From Capsulimonas corticalis (lineage in GTDB: Bacteria > Armatimonadota > Armatimonadia > Armatimonadales > Capsulimonadaceae): a DNA stretch of 64,000 nt. The position numbers and the translations under genes are program-made. Shown here piece after piece: positions 17,471-24,363 of the stretch (position 1 is its first letter; each line of letters opens with the position of its first letter). Below the pieces are notes generated by a model. It did no database searches, was not told the DNA's origin, and saw only the letters and a program-made list of their open reading frames with translations. The stretch is from positions 6,014,001-6,078,000 of the forward strand of contig NZ_AP025739.1 of NCBI RefSeq assembly GCF_003574315.2, read 5' to 3'.

Positions 17471-19024
17471 ATGATGTCCGAACGCTCCGAACTCCAAGAG
17501 GCCCAAGACCCACAAACGCCGGCTCATCGACTGCGAGAGCTCGCCGCCAAGCAAAGGAGTTCGGCCGTCGCCAGGGCCGTCGCCGAGAACCCAAACTCAC
17601 CGCCGGATCTCCTCGCGGCGCTGTGCCATCGTATCCCCGAAGCCGTTCTCAACAACCCGGCGCTGCCGCTCGTCCTCCTGGAAAACCCCGCATGGACGAA
17701 GAGACTGGCTCCCGAGGCCGCGCTGCAGATGCTGAAATTTGAGACAGCGCCCGCCGATTTATTGCATATGCTCGCCAGGCAGCCAGGATTGGTCGGACAC
17801 ACAGCGCGCCTGCATGTCGGGATCGCCGGCGAATGCGGCCCGAATTGGGAATCGGAAGCGCGCGAGGCGCTTTGGGAATCTTCGGGGCTGCCGGGTCGCG
17901 ATGGAAATTTCCCCGTTCGGCTGCTGGAGCTGGACCTCGTCGCCGGCTGGCTCGCCGAGCCACTGGCCGCGCATTGGGACAGCAAAGTGCGGCGCGCGAC
18001 CGCGCGAAGCCCCCATACGCCAAGGGAAGTTCTGCAGCCGCTGCGGCGGGCGGGAGGATCGCACGACTTAAACAGCGTGGTTCCGGCGGACCCCGCCATG
18101 CCGTCCCCAGCACTCGAACGCCTTGCGCGCGGTGGTTCCTGGGCAAAACGTCTGGCGGCCCGGCACCCCAATACGCCGATCGCCGTCCTGGAAAAGCTGG
18201 CAAGCGAAGATAATGAAGCCATTCGATGGAGTCTGGTGAAGAATCCTTCGACACCGACGCACTTAATCGCCGGCCTGACCACGAAACTTGGAGACAACTT
18301 TCGCCGGGGGTGCGCCCGCGATCCCGAGACGCCGCCGGCCTCTCTGGAGATTTTCGCCTCAGACGCCGTGCGGGACGTACGGTGGATGGCGGCGCGTAAC
18401 CCCCATACGCCACCCTCCGCGCTTTCGGCGCTGACGCGCGACGTGGACGCGCGGGTTCGGCAAGGCGTGGGCCGGAATGCCTCGGCTTCCGCCGAACTGC
18501 TCGCCCTTCTCGCAGGAGACTCCGGACGATGGGTGCGCCTGGCCGCGGCGCGCCACCGAAACACCCCGGCGGACGCCCTGGCGGCTCTGGCCGCGGATGA
18601 AGACGAGGAAGTTCGCCAGTCCGTGGCCCGCCGCGATCTTCCGCCGGCGCATCCACCAACGCCGTCGATGAAGAAGGCGCCGCCGGCCTTGTTGTCCAAT
18701 GCGCCCCGGGCGAAGCCGGCTCGGACTGCGGCGCATCCTGTGGAGGTTACTCAGTTACTGCATTCAGCTTGGTCGCGCGGGGAGTGGCTGGAAAAAGCCG
18801 TCGCCCTATCCTGTCCGAATGTGGATCCGAAAGATATCCTCGAAGGCGCGATTGATCCACTCTGGACCTGCCGCATCGCCGTGGCGCGCAACCCGGCGTT
18901 GCTGTTATTTGCGCTGGAACGACCCGAACTGTCGGATCTCGCGCATCGTCTCGCGCGCGACGGCAACCGTCTGGTCCGCGCGGCGGCGCGGGCGTCTCTT
19001 GAGGAGCAACACATTCCATTATGA
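17471..19024 (+). CDS. Leucine-rich-repeat-variant (LRV/HEAT-like) repeat protein
   Basis: 517 aa, first gene of a three-gene operon. It is built from about ten degenerate 22-25-residue helical repeats with the signature (R/K)NPxTPxxxLxxLAxDxxxxVRxxVA, for example HPNTPIAVLEKLASEDNEAIRWSLVKNPSTP and NPHTPPSALSALTRDVDARVRQGVGRN. Such repeats form a curved solenoid used for protein or nucleic-acid binding. There is no catalytic motif, signal peptide or cysteine cluster. A linker with many Ala/Pro (about residues 395-425) separates a C-terminal repeat block. It overlaps the ATPase gene by ATGA. I infer it is the recognition or scaffold subunit for the MoxR/vWA pair. Confidence 0.75.
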   Translation: MMSERSELQEAQDPQTPAHRLRELAAKQRSSAVARAVAENPNSPPDLLAALCHRIPEAVLNNPALPLVLLENPAWTKRLAPEAALQMLKFETAPADLLHMLARQPGLVGHTARLHVGIAGECGPNWESEAREALWESSGLPGRDGNFPVRLLELDLVAGWLAEPLAAHWDSKVRRATARSPHTPREVLQPLRRAGGSHDLNSVVPADPAMPSPALERLARGGSWAKRLAARHPNTPIAVLEKLASEDNEAIRWSLVKNPSTPTHLIAGLTTKLGDNFRRGCARDPETPPASLEIFASDAVRDVRWMAARNPHTPPSALSALTRDVDARVRQGVGRNASASAELLALLAGDSGRWVRLAAARHRNTPADALAALAADEDEEVRQSVARRDLPPAHPPTPSMKKAPPALLSNAPRAKPARTAAHPVEVTQLLHSAWSRGEWLEKAVALSCPNVDPKDILEGAIDPLWTCRIAVARNPALLLFALERPELSDLAHRLARDGNRLVRAAARASLEEQHIPL

Positions 19025-20022
19025 CCCCGGTGGAACTGACCGAATATTTACAAAGCCTCATCTCCCACCGAATTCTGATCAGCGCCATGCTCTGGGGACC
19101 GCCCGGCGTGGGAAAAAGCAGCATTGTCGCCCAGACGGCGCGGCGCAACGGACTGGACTTCGTCGATGTGCGCCTGTCGCAGCTCGCGCCGACCGACCTG
19201 CGCGGGCTGCCCGTGCCCGAAAACGGCGTATCGCGCTGGTATCCGCCGGAGTTCCTGCCCACCGGCGGAACCGGTATTTTGTTCCTGGACGAACTGAATA
19301 TGGCGCCGCCGGCCCTCCAAGGCATCGCGCAGCAGTTAATTCTTGACCGCCAGGTCGGCTCCTACCGAGTGCCCGAAGGCTGGTACGTGTGGGCGGCCGG
19401 CAACCGCAAAGAAGATCGGGCGGCGGTCTTCGACATGCCGGCGCCGCTGGCGAACCGCTTTCTGCACCTGGAGATCACGCCGGATCTGACAAGTTTTAAA
19501 GCGTATGCCCTGCGCGAGGGAGTCCAAGAGCAGATCATCGCGTTTCTTTCGTTCCGCCCCGCTCTGCTGTACGCATTGTCCCCCAACCAGCCGGCTTGGC
19601 CCTCGCCCCGATCGTGGGTGATGGCGAGCCGCCTGCTCGCGGCAGGTTTGGACATCGCGCCGACGGTCGGGGCCGGCGCGGCGTCCGAATTCGCCGCCTA
19701 TCGGGCGCTGTACGCGGCCCTTCCCGACCTGGAGCCGATTCTGGAGGGACGCGCCGGGGGCGTTTCCTTCCCGGCGGAGCCATCGGTTCGGTACGCAGCG
19801 ACCATTGGCCTCACTGTCCGCGCCGACGAGCCAGAGAAGGCGCTGAACGTCTTCCGCTGGATGGCCGACCAGGCGCCGCCGGAGTGGGTTCAGCTCTTCG
19901 CCGCCGACATGCTGCGACTGATGCGGGAGCGAGGGCAGATGGGCATGCTGGCGCCCTTGATCCTTAAGGAGCCACGCTTGCAGCAATTTCTGCGCGACTA
20001 CCAGGAGCTGCTGCGGCAGTAA
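19021..20022 (+). CDS. MoxR-type AAA+ ATPase
   Basis: 333 aa. Walker A is GPPGVGKS (residues 26-33) and Walker B ILFLDEL (86-92). The sensor region is VWAAGNRKEDRA, with an arginine-finger-like PLANRF and a C-terminal lid. MoxR ATPases act as chaperones that remodel or activate a partner vWA protein, usually encoded next door, as here (vWA gene 4 nt downstream). The start codon overlaps the stop of the repeat gene, so the two are coupled. A cytosolic complex with both neighbours is likely. Confidence 0.9.
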   Translation: MTPVELTEYLQSLISHRILISAMLWGPPGVGKSSIVAQTARRNGLDFVDVRLSQLAPTDLRGLPVPENGVSRWYPPEFLPTGGTGILFLDELNMAPPALQGIAQQLILDRQVGSYRVPEGWYVWAAGNRKEDRAAVFDMPAPLANRFLHLEITPDLTSFKAYALREGVQEQIIAFLSFRPALLYALSPNQPAWPSPRSWVMASRLLAAGLDIAPTVGAGAASEFAAYRALYAALPDLEPILEGRAGGVSFPAEPSVRYAATIGLTVRADEPEKALNVFRWMADQAPPEWVQLFAADMLRLMRERGQMGMLAPLILKEPRLQQFLRDYQELLRQ

Positions 20023-20026
20023 TTCC

Positions 20027-21139
20027 ATGCCCTTTGAACCAGATCTGGAGCGGCGTCTAAGCGCATCCTTGCTGCGCCTGCGCGCCCAGGCTCCGTTCTT
20101 CGCCACCCTGGCGTTGTTCGCACGGATCCTGCCGACGAACACTTGCCGAACGGCGGCAACGGATGGCCGCGATATCTTCTTTTATCCCGAGTTCCTGCGC
20201 GGCCTGCCGCCCGCCGCGACGGATGGAGTGCTGCTGCACGAAGTCCTGCATGCCGCCTTGCTCCATATTCCGCGCCGGGGCGGCCGGGAGCCGCTGCTAT
20301 GGAACATCGCGGCCGACATTGTGGTGAACGGGATCATCGACGCGCTGCCCGATTTCGCTCTGCCGTCCGACGCAGTCCGCGATCGGCAATTGGAGAAGTT
20401 TAGCGTGGAGGAAGTGTACGATTTGCTGATGCGCGATGGCGCAACGCAATACGCGCAGGGGATGCCGGACCTGCTGGAAGACGGCCCCGTTCCGGGAGGC
20501 GCCGCGCTGGAAGCGTACTGGCGGCTGGCGCGTGAACAAGCCAGCATACTGGCCCAATCCGCCGCTCAAGGAACCGTTCCGGCGGGGCTGGCGCGTGAAC
20601 TGGGCGCGCTGGGGCCGGCCTCGCTGGACTGGCGATCGACCCTCTGGCGTTACCTCGCCCGGACGCCCACGGACTTCGAAGGCTTCGACCGCCGCTTCCT
20701 GGGCCGTGGCCTGTATTTGGAGACATTGGAGGCGGAGACGCTCAAAGCCCACATCGCCATCGATACGAGCGGATCGGTCTCGAACGCCCAGATGGATCAG
20801 TTCGCCGCCGAGGTGAGCGGCATTTTGAGCGCCTATCCGCACATCCAGAGCGACCTCTTCTACGCCGACGCCGCCCTGCATGGCCCCTACCCGCTGTCCG
20901 CCGATACCCCGATGCCTCCGCCGATCGGCGGAGGCGGCACCGACTTCCGCCCCTTCTTCGCCGCCGTTTCCCAGAACTCATCCCCATTCGCCGACGCCGT
21001 CTGCGTATACCTCACCGACGGCATGGGCGTCTTCCCGAGCCCCCCGCCGACTCTGCCAGTTCTGTGGGTCGTGACGCCAGGCGGCATCGCCCTCTCGGCG
21101 TTCCCGTTCGGCGAAGCCGTTCGCCTGCTGTCGTCTTAA
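20027..21139 (+). CDS. vWA-like protein with putative metallopeptidase domain (DUF2201/COG3864 type)
   Basis: 370 aa. The N-terminal domain has HEVLHAALLH (His71, Glu72, His75, His80), a zinc-metallopeptidase HExxH with a further His. The C-terminal von Willebrand A domain has the MIDAS residues DTSGSVS (Asp246), GGGGTDF and YLTDGMG. This two-domain layout beside a MoxR ATPase is a recurring pairing; the substrate is unknown. The 3' end is of special interest: the last 13 codons plus the downstream tRNA-like gene are duplicated at 22812-22973. A tRNA-like gene on the other strand ends 7 nt from this stop. Confidence 0.85.
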   Translation: MPFEPDLERRLSASLLRLRAQAPFFATLALFARILPTNTCRTAATDGRDIFFYPEFLRGLPPAATDGVLLHEVLHAALLHIPRRGGREPLLWNIAADIVVNGIIDALPDFALPSDAVRDRQLEKFSVEEVYDLLMRDGATQYAQGMPDLLEDGPVPGGAALEAYWRLAREQASILAQSAAQGTVPAGLARELGALGPASLDWRSTLWRYLARTPTDFEGFDRRFLGRGLYLETLEAETLKAHIAIDTSGSVSNAQMDQFAAEVSGILSAYPHIQSDLFYADAALHGPYPLSADTPMPPPIGGGGTDFRPFFAAVSQNSSPFADAVCVYLTDGMGVFPSPPPTLPVLWVVTPGGIALSAFPFGEAVRLLSS

Positions 21140-21259
21140 ACCGTGAGAAGCGGGCGGGACTTGAACCCGCATCTTTGCCTTGCAAAAGCAATGCTCTTCC
21201 TTTAAGCCACCGCTTCTCCCCCACAGTTTCCACAGGCCGCCTGCTTTTCCCTGCGAGTT
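21098..21259. repeat. Direct repeat copy A: vWA 3' end, tRNA-like gene and its 5' flank
   Basis: 162 bp collinear, without gaps, with 22812-22973. The last 117 bp of each copy agree at 108 positions by eye. Five of the nine differences are in or next to the anticodon arm. The first 42 bp are the last 13 codons and stop of the vWA gene. Confidence 0.85.
21146..21216 (-). tRNA. tRNA-like gene, anticodon position TGC, atypical
   Basis: 71-nt cloverleaf. Acceptor GAAGCGG/CCGCTTC, D arm GCTT-AAAGGAA-GAGC, anticodon stem TTGCT/GGCAA with loop TTTGCAA (anticodon UGC, Ala; U33 present), variable loop AGAT, T arm GCGGG-TTCAAGT-CCCGC, discriminator U73, no CCA. It lacks the G3-U70 pair that AlaRS needs (A3-U70 instead) and has U73 instead of A73, so charging with alanine is doubtful. 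The flanking GA and TC extend the acceptor helix to 9 bp, pairing position 73, which is odd for a tRNA. Its T arm and variable loop resemble bacterial tRNA-Gly(UCC). Confidence 0.65.
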
Positions 21260-21298
21260 GTGAGAAAATCTAAGTGTATGGTGAATATGCGATCGCCT

Positions 21299-22222
21299 TT
21301 AAAATAGCGCCCCATGACATCCTGGGCACAATACGATCTGATCGTCCAAATACAGCGCCCTCACCGCGAGACGTTCGCGAACAGACTTCTCGCGCCCCAC
21401 GACTTTGAACGAGTGATTCTTTAAATACTCCAAGATCAACATGTCTGTCGCGTTGAGCGCACCGAGCGGCGCCTGCTGAATGAAGCCGTCGATCACATCG
21501 CGCCGTTTGAAAAGCGATGGATTCTGTTCCAGTTGGGGATGACGCTCGTAAAAGTCTTTCACCAAATGGAGAGTGCGCAATTCCGCCTCGAAACGTCGAT
21601 AGTATAAGTAATGCTCAATACGCAGCCGGTCCTCCTCGGAAAAAATATCAATCGAAGATATTCGATGACATTGCGCGCAAACAGCCGAAGCGAAGCCAAA
21701 CGACCTTTGCTGCGACCAAGTGGCGGCAGGTGAATATGTGAAGCCGCATACAAGGCACTCTGTGTCCTCTTCAGGGAAAGGATGTTTCCATCTATCGATG
21801 GGGGTTCTCGCCTTGCATCGAGGGCAGTGGCAATGAATTGTATAAGAACCGAAATCGACGTGTCCAGGTGGACGCAGCTTGACAAACAAATCAAGATCTG
21901 CCTTAATGCTGAGATTGAGAGCAGCCTGAAATCCGCGTACTCCATAGTCATATTCGCAAGGCAATGCGGAGAGATCCGCAGCAATCCAGAAGATGAGTTC
22001 CGCTTGCTCTCGACTGAGTGGCGATTCCATAAACCAGCCATAATAAATGGGGTCAGTTTTTGGGAACGCCGCTTTGAACCGCTCCATCAAACCAAGCCGA
22101 GCAATCTGGTCTTCAAGCCTTTCCTCAGATTTCGCCTCAAAGAGACTGCACCATCCCGAGAGAGCTGTTTTCAATCCTGGCACGTTCAACTCCCAATTGA
22201 TACTCTGGCGTGTTTCACTCAT
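21299..22222 (-). CDS. Uncharacterised protein with four Cys-pair metal sites
   Basis: 307 aa from ATG 22222 (an in-frame TTG at 22234 lies closer to GAGGAG). I do not recognise the family. The middle has CHCPRCKAR...CLVCGF and then CAQCHR, and the protein ends with CPGC, so one or two structural zinc sites are likely. The rest is mixed helical and aromatic-rich. Base composition is visibly more AT-rich than the neighbours. The gene lies between the two copies of the tRNA-like repeat, so acquisition after the duplication, or insertion between repeat copies, is plausible. It is divergent from the DUF1877 gene. Confidence 0.6.
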   Translation of the reverse strand: MSETRQSINWELNVPGLKTALSGWCSLFEAKSEERLEDQIARLGLMERFKAAFPKTDPIYYGWFMESPLSREQAELIFWIAADLSALPCEYDYGVRGFQAALNLSIKADLDLFVKLRPPGHVDFGSYTIHCHCPRCKARTPIDRWKHPFPEEDTECLVCGFTYSPAATWSQQRSFGFASAVCAQCHRISSIDIFSEEDRLRIEHYLYYRRFEAELRTLHLVKDFYERHPQLEQNPSLFKRRDVIDGFIQQAPLGALNATDMLILEYLKNHSFKVVGREKSVRERLAVRALYLDDQIVLCPGCHGALF

Positions 22223-22272
22223 TGTCCCGATCAATTCTCCTCAAGATTTTCGTTCACCGACGCCATGCCTGC

Positions 22273-22278
22273 TATAAT
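22273..22278 (+). promoter_or_regulatory. -10 box upstream of the DUF1877 gene
   Basis: Perfect TATAAT with a poor -35 (TTCGTT, 18-nt spacer), 41 nt before the ATG at 22320. Confidence 0.4.
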
Positions 22279-22319
22279 GTTATAAAGATACTTCCGCCCC
22301 AAGGATTGCGAGTCCATTC

Positions 22320-22802
22320 ATGAGTATGATGTACCATCTCGTCCAAATCGACGAGGACGCATTGGAGACGCTGCTCCAGCAGCCGAAGCAGATCCGCTCC
22401 ATTATCGACAAGGGCGGTCCGTCGACAACGACGCTGGACAAAGCATGGCAGGGATTGCACTTTCTGCTGACAGGGACCGCTTGGGAGGGTAATCTGCCAA
22501 GCGCTTATTTGTTGGAGGGAGGGGCGCCTGTCGGTAAGGTCAATGTTGGATTCGGGCCAGCCCGCGCGATGCGTCCCTCGGACGTGCGCGCGTTCGACAA
22601 TCATCTTTTGATGGTCTCCCCGGAGACATTGGCGGAGCGACTGGATCTGGCCAAGATGGTGGCCCTCGATATCTATCCGTTTCACGCGCAGGACTCGCAC
22701 GAGGACACCCTGCGATACCTGCAAAGCTACTTCGAAGACCTTCGCAAATGCGTTCATGACGCAGCCGCCAACGGACGCGGGCTAATCACGTATATCGCTT
22801 GA
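22320..22802 (+). CDS. DUF1877 (YfbM-like) family protein
   Basis: 160 aa cytosolic protein. It resembles DUF1877 in the opening YHLVQIDEDALETLLQ, the central LDKAWQGLHFLLTGT, the glycine-rich middle, and the terminal segment that places helices around YLQSYFEDLRKCVHDAAANGRGLITYI. The family has no established function and is often found next to toxin-immunity or accessory genes. Its stop (22800-22802) is only 9 nt before the vWA 3'-end remnant, so the gene appears to have replaced the rest of a duplicated vWA gene. Confidence 0.75.
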   Translation: MSMMYHLVQIDEDALETLLQQPKQIRSIIDKGGPSTTTLDKAWQGLHFLLTGTAWEGNLPSAYLLEGGAPVGKVNVGFGPARAMRPSDVRAFDNHLLMVSPETLAERLDLAKMVALDIYPFHAQDSHEDTLRYLQSYFEDLRKCVHDAAANGRGLITYIA

Positions 22803-22811
22803 TTGCGCCCG

Positions 22812-22853
22812 GCGTTCCCGTTCGGCAACGCGGCGATGCTGTTGCGCGCCTAA
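22812..22853 (+). pseudogene. Remnant of the 3' end of a second vWA gene (13 codons and stop)
   Basis: The 42 bp translate as AFPFGNAAMLLRA-stop, aligned without gaps to the vWA ending AFPFGEAVRLLSS-stop (21098-21139). The first 15 bases are identical. The distance from the stop to the following tRNA-like repeat is the same 3 nt in both places. There is no start or body upstream; the DUF1877 gene occupies that space. I infer an ancestral duplicate of the vWA-tRNA-like unit that lost its 5' part. Confidence 0.75.
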
Positions 22854-22859
22854 AAGGTG

Positions 22860-22930
22860 AGAAGCGGGCGGGAGTTGAACCCGCATCTTTGCCGTGAAAG
22901 GGCAACGCTCTTCCTTTGAGCCACCGCTTC
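22860..22930 (-). tRNA. tRNA-like gene, anticodon position TTC, atypical
   Basis: 71-nt cloverleaf with the same body as the copy at 21146-21216: acceptor GAAGCGG/CCGCTTC, D arm GCTC-AAAGGAA-GAGC, variable loop AGAT, T arm GCGGG-TTCAACT-CCCGC, U73, no CCA. The anticodon stem is TTGCC/GGCAA and the loop CTTTCAC, the typical tRNA-Glu loop (anticodon UUC). The acceptor helix can again extend by two pairs. A shared body with a Glu-type loop in one copy and an Ala-type loop in the other is not expected of ordinary tRNA genes. Confidence 0.65.
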
Positions 22931-23081
22931 TCCCCCACAGTTTCCACAGGCCGCTTGCTTTTCCCTGCGAATTATTTGAGAATGAATCGGCCGCAAAATC
23001 TTCAATAATTACACTGAGGAGAACAGAAGAGAGAGTAACGGAATGGGAGTAACCCGAAATACAACACCATGTGGAAATGGA

Positions 23082-23309
23082 TTAGCGCGTAAAGAGCTTC
23101 TTGACGCGGCTGAGAAGCGTGGGCGGCGTCGAGGGCGATGGGGCGTTAGGCGGAGCATCTCCAACGGCGAACATTACTCCTACGAGTTCAGGGGGTTTCT
23201 CACGTTCCGCTTTCACTTGCCGGTCAACGGCCGCGCAGCCGGTGCAGTATTCATCCGTCATGTTTTCCGTGTCTTGTCCACAGACTTTACAAGGCATTCC
23301 AAAATTCAT
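23082..23309 (-). CDS. Small zinc-ribbon-like protein
   Basis: 75 aa from ATG 23309. CKVCGQ...CTGC at the N-terminus is a four-cysteine zinc knuckle, followed by a charged linker, a Pro/Ser-rich stretch and a basic C-terminus (LLSRVKKLFTR). Function unknown. TAGAAT lies 8 nt before the ATG with no Shine-Dalgarno, suggesting a near-leaderless transcript. An overlapping plus-strand reading frame (23043-23357) has no protein-like features. The 150 bp between this gene and the tRNA-like gene contain nothing else I can support. Confidence 0.55.
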   Translation of the reverse strand: MNFGMPCKVCGQDTENMTDEYCTGCAAVDRQVKAEREKPPELVGVMFAVGDAPPNAPSPSTPPTLLSRVKKLFTR

Positions 23310-23439
23310 AGTTTTGAATTCTACCATGAAAATGTACGCCTGCTATGTTATTTATAAGGAAGATCTAATTTTATTTTTTGCAATGTTGTAAACATGCCTG
23401 CCGAACAACAATTACCAAGGCACTTACCAGAAAACAGTA

Positions 23440-24324
23440 TTATTCCACTTGACTGATCTGATGCCAAAGCGGCAGTAACGGAATGCGGCTGACGCTGGAG
23501 AATTGGGCGTCGCCGCTTTCGATGACGATCCATTGGCCGTCTTCGAGTTGTCCGATATCGATGGCGACATATGGCGTGTCCAGTCGACGGGCGGCTTGCA
23601 CGGCCAGCGCTAACACCGCTTTGTTCTCTTCCACACTCAGCGCGCTCAGCGGATCATCGCCTTCCCAGTAGTATCCGTACCCAAGGATCTCAGAGCGATA
23701 GAGAAAGACACGATACTCGCGGCCGATGGGAAACCCCTGCGCTGTCTTGTTGACATGACGAATGGAGACTAGCTTTCGAAGGACGACACGGCCGCGCGTT
23801 CGGCCTTCCAAACTGAGGTATTGCGATGTCAGCAGCCGCACTTCGTCGGCGGTCTCCGCCACGCACGCCTTCCAGCCGCGCGCTTTGCGCGACTGTACCG
23901 CTCCCTTGACGAACACCGGCAATCCCAGCGTCTTGATAGCGTCATCGCACTGATCGGGATCGGTCACGATGATCGACTTCGGCGTCAATCCCGCGAGCCG
24001 CTCGTAAGCCCGGTCGAACTCCTGCGCGCGCAGATGCTCCTCCGGGGTGTTCAGCAGACGGATCCGTTTCTCCAGCGCCAATCGGTAAACGGCGTCGTAA
24101 TGCTCCGGCGTCGGGATATACCCGTTCCAAACGCCCGGCGTCTCCCCCTCCTGTACGGGAATGTGCGCGAACGCATCCGAAGGACTTTCCAATCCCTCGA
24201 AACCCTGCGGGATATAGTAAACCCGGCATCCCGTTAGTTTTGCCGCCTCCGTCGCGGCCTGGAGCTCACGAGAACTGGGCGTCGGCTCCAGATAGCTGGA
24301 GGCTTCACTGAGTACGATCATCAT
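23440..24324 (-). CDS. ATP-grasp domain protein
   Basis: 294 aa. An N-terminal Rossmann-like part (MMIVLSEASSY) precedes an ATP-grasp fold: SIIVTDPDQC, GLPVFVKGAVQSRKARGWKAC (the nucleotide-binding Lys), the LRKLVSIRHV strand, GREYRVFLYRSEILGYGYYWEG, and the metal-binding end YVAIDIGQLEDGQWIVIESGDAQFS. Such stand-alone enzymes ligate a carboxylate to an amine; the substrate cannot be inferred. Resembles the DUF4343-type ATP-grasp group. It starts with ATGATG and lies 39 nt from the SPFH gene on the same strand. Confidence 0.8.
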   Translation of the reverse strand: MMIVLSEASSYLEPTPSSRELQAATEAAKLTGCRVYYIPQGFEGLESPSDAFAHIPVQEGETPGVWNGYIPTPEHYDAVYRLALEKRIRLLNTPEEHLRAQEFDRAYERLAGLTPKSIIVTDPDQCDDAIKTLGLPVFVKGAVQSRKARGWKACVAETADEVRLLTSQYLSLEGRTRGRVVLRKLVSIRHVNKTAQGFPIGREYRVFLYRSEILGYGYYWEGDDPLSALSVEENKAVLALAVQAARRLDTPYVAIDIGQLEDGQWIVIESGDAQFSSVSRIPLLPLWHQISQVE

Positions 24325-24363
24325 CTTATCGCGAAGTGTACCCGATCGCGATTGCTCCTTCGG

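Larger units (their letters stand above)
22812..22973. repeat. Direct repeat copy B: vWA remnant, tRNA-like gene and its 5' flank
   Basis: Second copy of the 162-bp unit described at 21098-21259. The two copies bracket a 1.55-kb segment with the Cys-rich gene and the DUF1877 gene. The same geometry could also come from integration between duplicated tRNA sites, but no integrase is present. Confidence 0.85.

Noticed and set aside
17524-18699. Minus-strand open frame opposite the LRV-repeat gene
   Set aside because: Ser/Arg-rich shadow of the repeat gene; the plus strand carries the coherent repeats and promoter.
21146-22930. Integrative island using tRNA genes as attachment sites
   Set aside because: The direct repeats fit, but there is no integrase, and the repeat extends into the vWA coding end, which fits segmental duplication better.
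23043-23357. Plus-strand small open frame
   Set aside because: It overlaps the Cys-motif gene on the other strand; no RBS and no recognisable sequence.
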